Source: Candidatus Gastranaerophilales bacterium
GTDB taxonomy: Bacteria > Cyanobacteriota > Vampirovibrionia > Gastranaerophilales > JAQUYY01
Length of the DNA: 6,973 bases
Direction of reading: 5' to 3'
NCBI GenBank assembly: GCA_028691575.1
Contig: JAQUYY010000093.1
Location: forward strand, 1-6,973
In this document: positions 6,553-6,973 of the stretch, one piece after another
Layout: the number at the start of each line of letters is the position of its first letter
How positions within the stretch are numbered: position 1 is the stretch's first letter
The notes under the pieces: model-generated
Told to the model about the DNA's origin: nothing
Databases searched by the model: none
The model's input: only the letters and a program-made list of their open reading frames with translations
Translations under genes and position numbers: made by a program

Positions 6553-6973
6553 TTATTTTATTAAATTTAATTGATAATTAGTGGTATCTTTTTTATACTC
6601 CTGCCAACAATCAATCATCCTAATTACTTCTTGAATTGTAGGTACATAATCATTGTGAATTTGTTTATGAAGTTTTTCATTTCTTTTTAAATAGGCAGGC
6701 TTCTTATCTATTGAAGTTCCTATATAGCTTGGAAGAAGCTTTTCAAAACTTTCCTGAAATTCAAGAAAGAATCTTTCTATTACTTTTGCCCTTGCATTAT
6801 ATGGAGCAGCAAATACAGACTTTATTCCAAGCCTGCCGTATAGTCCGCTAAATCCTAACTCTTCAAAATCTTTGCTGCCTTGGAAAAACTTTGCCTTAAA
6901 AGCTCCACCGTTATCCTGATAAACAATATCAGGAATTCTGCCGAGATTTAAAATACTGTTACGCAAGGCACTT
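6553..6973 (-). CDS. Mu-type DDE transposase (rve integrase core), N-terminus beyond window
   Basis: The frame is open to the right edge, giving 139 visible residues; the TTG at 6966 is an internal leucine and not the start. The segment is the second half of an RNase H-like integrase core: ALRNSILNLGRIPDIVYQDNG, with the second catalytic Asp (codon 6913-6915) in the DNG motif, then AFKAKFF, GLYGRLGIKSVFAAPYNARAK and the third acidic residue in KVIERFF (Glu codon 6775-6777), then RNEKLHKQ. This pattern is typical of Mu/Tn552-like transposases, which cut and join transposon ends. The first catalytic Asp and the DNA-binding domains lie off the window. After VIRMIDCWQEYKKD the protein stops at 6553 without the arginine/proline-rich tract and beta-barrel (Mu_transpos_C) expected next; no other frame continues it. 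It may be truncated and inactive, or a short variant. Confidence 0.85.
   Translation of the reverse strand, partial: SALRNSILNLGRIPDIVYQDNGGAFKAKFFQGSKDFEELGFSGLYGRLGIKSVFAAPYNARAKVIERFFLEFQESFEKLLPSYIGTSIDKKPAYLKRNEKLHKQIHNDYVPTIQEVIRMIDCWQEYKKDTTNYQLNLIK

Larger units (their letters stand above)
6323..6973 (-). mobile_element. Terminal part of a Mu-like (DDE) transposable element, boundaries not defined
   Basis: The transposase gene fragment plus the two small downstream ORFs on the minus strand look like one end of an inserted element lying against the purine operon. A short G-rich stretch, TGGGGTCGC (6322-6330), stands out from the AT-rich surroundings just after yqaA. It begins with TG, as Mu-type ends do, so it is a candidate element end. 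No inverted-repeat partner or target duplication can be checked because the other end is outside the window. Confidence 0.4.

Noticed and set aside
6364..6564. Plus-strand ORF of 66 codons after yqaA
   Set aside because: No ribosome site, composition is low-complexity hydrophobic, and it lies antisense to the small minus-strand ORF and the end of the transposase.
1..6973. Riboswitch, tRNA, rRNA or CRISPR array
   Set aside because: The operon leader is outside the window, no cloverleaf or repeat-spacer pattern is visible, and nearly all bases are in coding frames.

Overview
This is an AT-rich bacterial window (roughly 30% G+C by eye). It holds the distal part of a de novo purine biosynthesis operon on the + strand, followed by a minus-strand piece of a Mu-like transposable element. 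The protein motifs are clearly bacterial. The stand-alone glutaminase-less (small-type) PurL, the Fe-S-type PurF with four cluster cysteines and the AT-rich coding fit a Gram-positive-like or gut Melainabacteria/Gastranaerophilales-type genome. That placement is a guess and nothing here proves it.

Layout. Positions 1-1708 are the C-terminal 568 codons of purL, which begins before the window. purF (1705-3000) follows with a 4-base ATGA overlap, then purM (3020-3942), purN (3944-4483) and purD (4471-5709, overlapping purN by 13 bases). All gaps are 19 bases or less, so this reads as one transcript covering steps 1 (PurF), 2 (PurD), 3 (PurN), 4 (PurL) and 5 (PurM) of the pathway to AIR. No purH lies between purN and purD, and the later-step genes are not in the window. 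A YqaA-type DedA-family membrane protein gene (5729-6310) comes 19 bases after purD and is probably read through from the operon.

From 6973 back to about 6323 the minus strand carries the end of a DDE (rve/Mu-type) transposase. It is open at the window edge and stops without the usual C-terminal domain. Next come an 11-codon mini-ORF and an unrecognised 54-codon ORF coupled to it. A hairpin with a good U-tract on the minus strand lies at the very end of the yqaA gene and probably ends the element's transcript.

The most notable points are these. purM is broken by a one-base deletion at about 3295, although both halves keep family motifs; mutation, sequence error and recoding are all possible. 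PurF has a shortened and altered glutamine-binding segment together with an altered PRTase flexible loop. PurL has lost the usual S-D/E-G-G motif in its C-terminal half. The transposase is followed by small unknown ORFs. I see no convincing new multi-gene system in this window.
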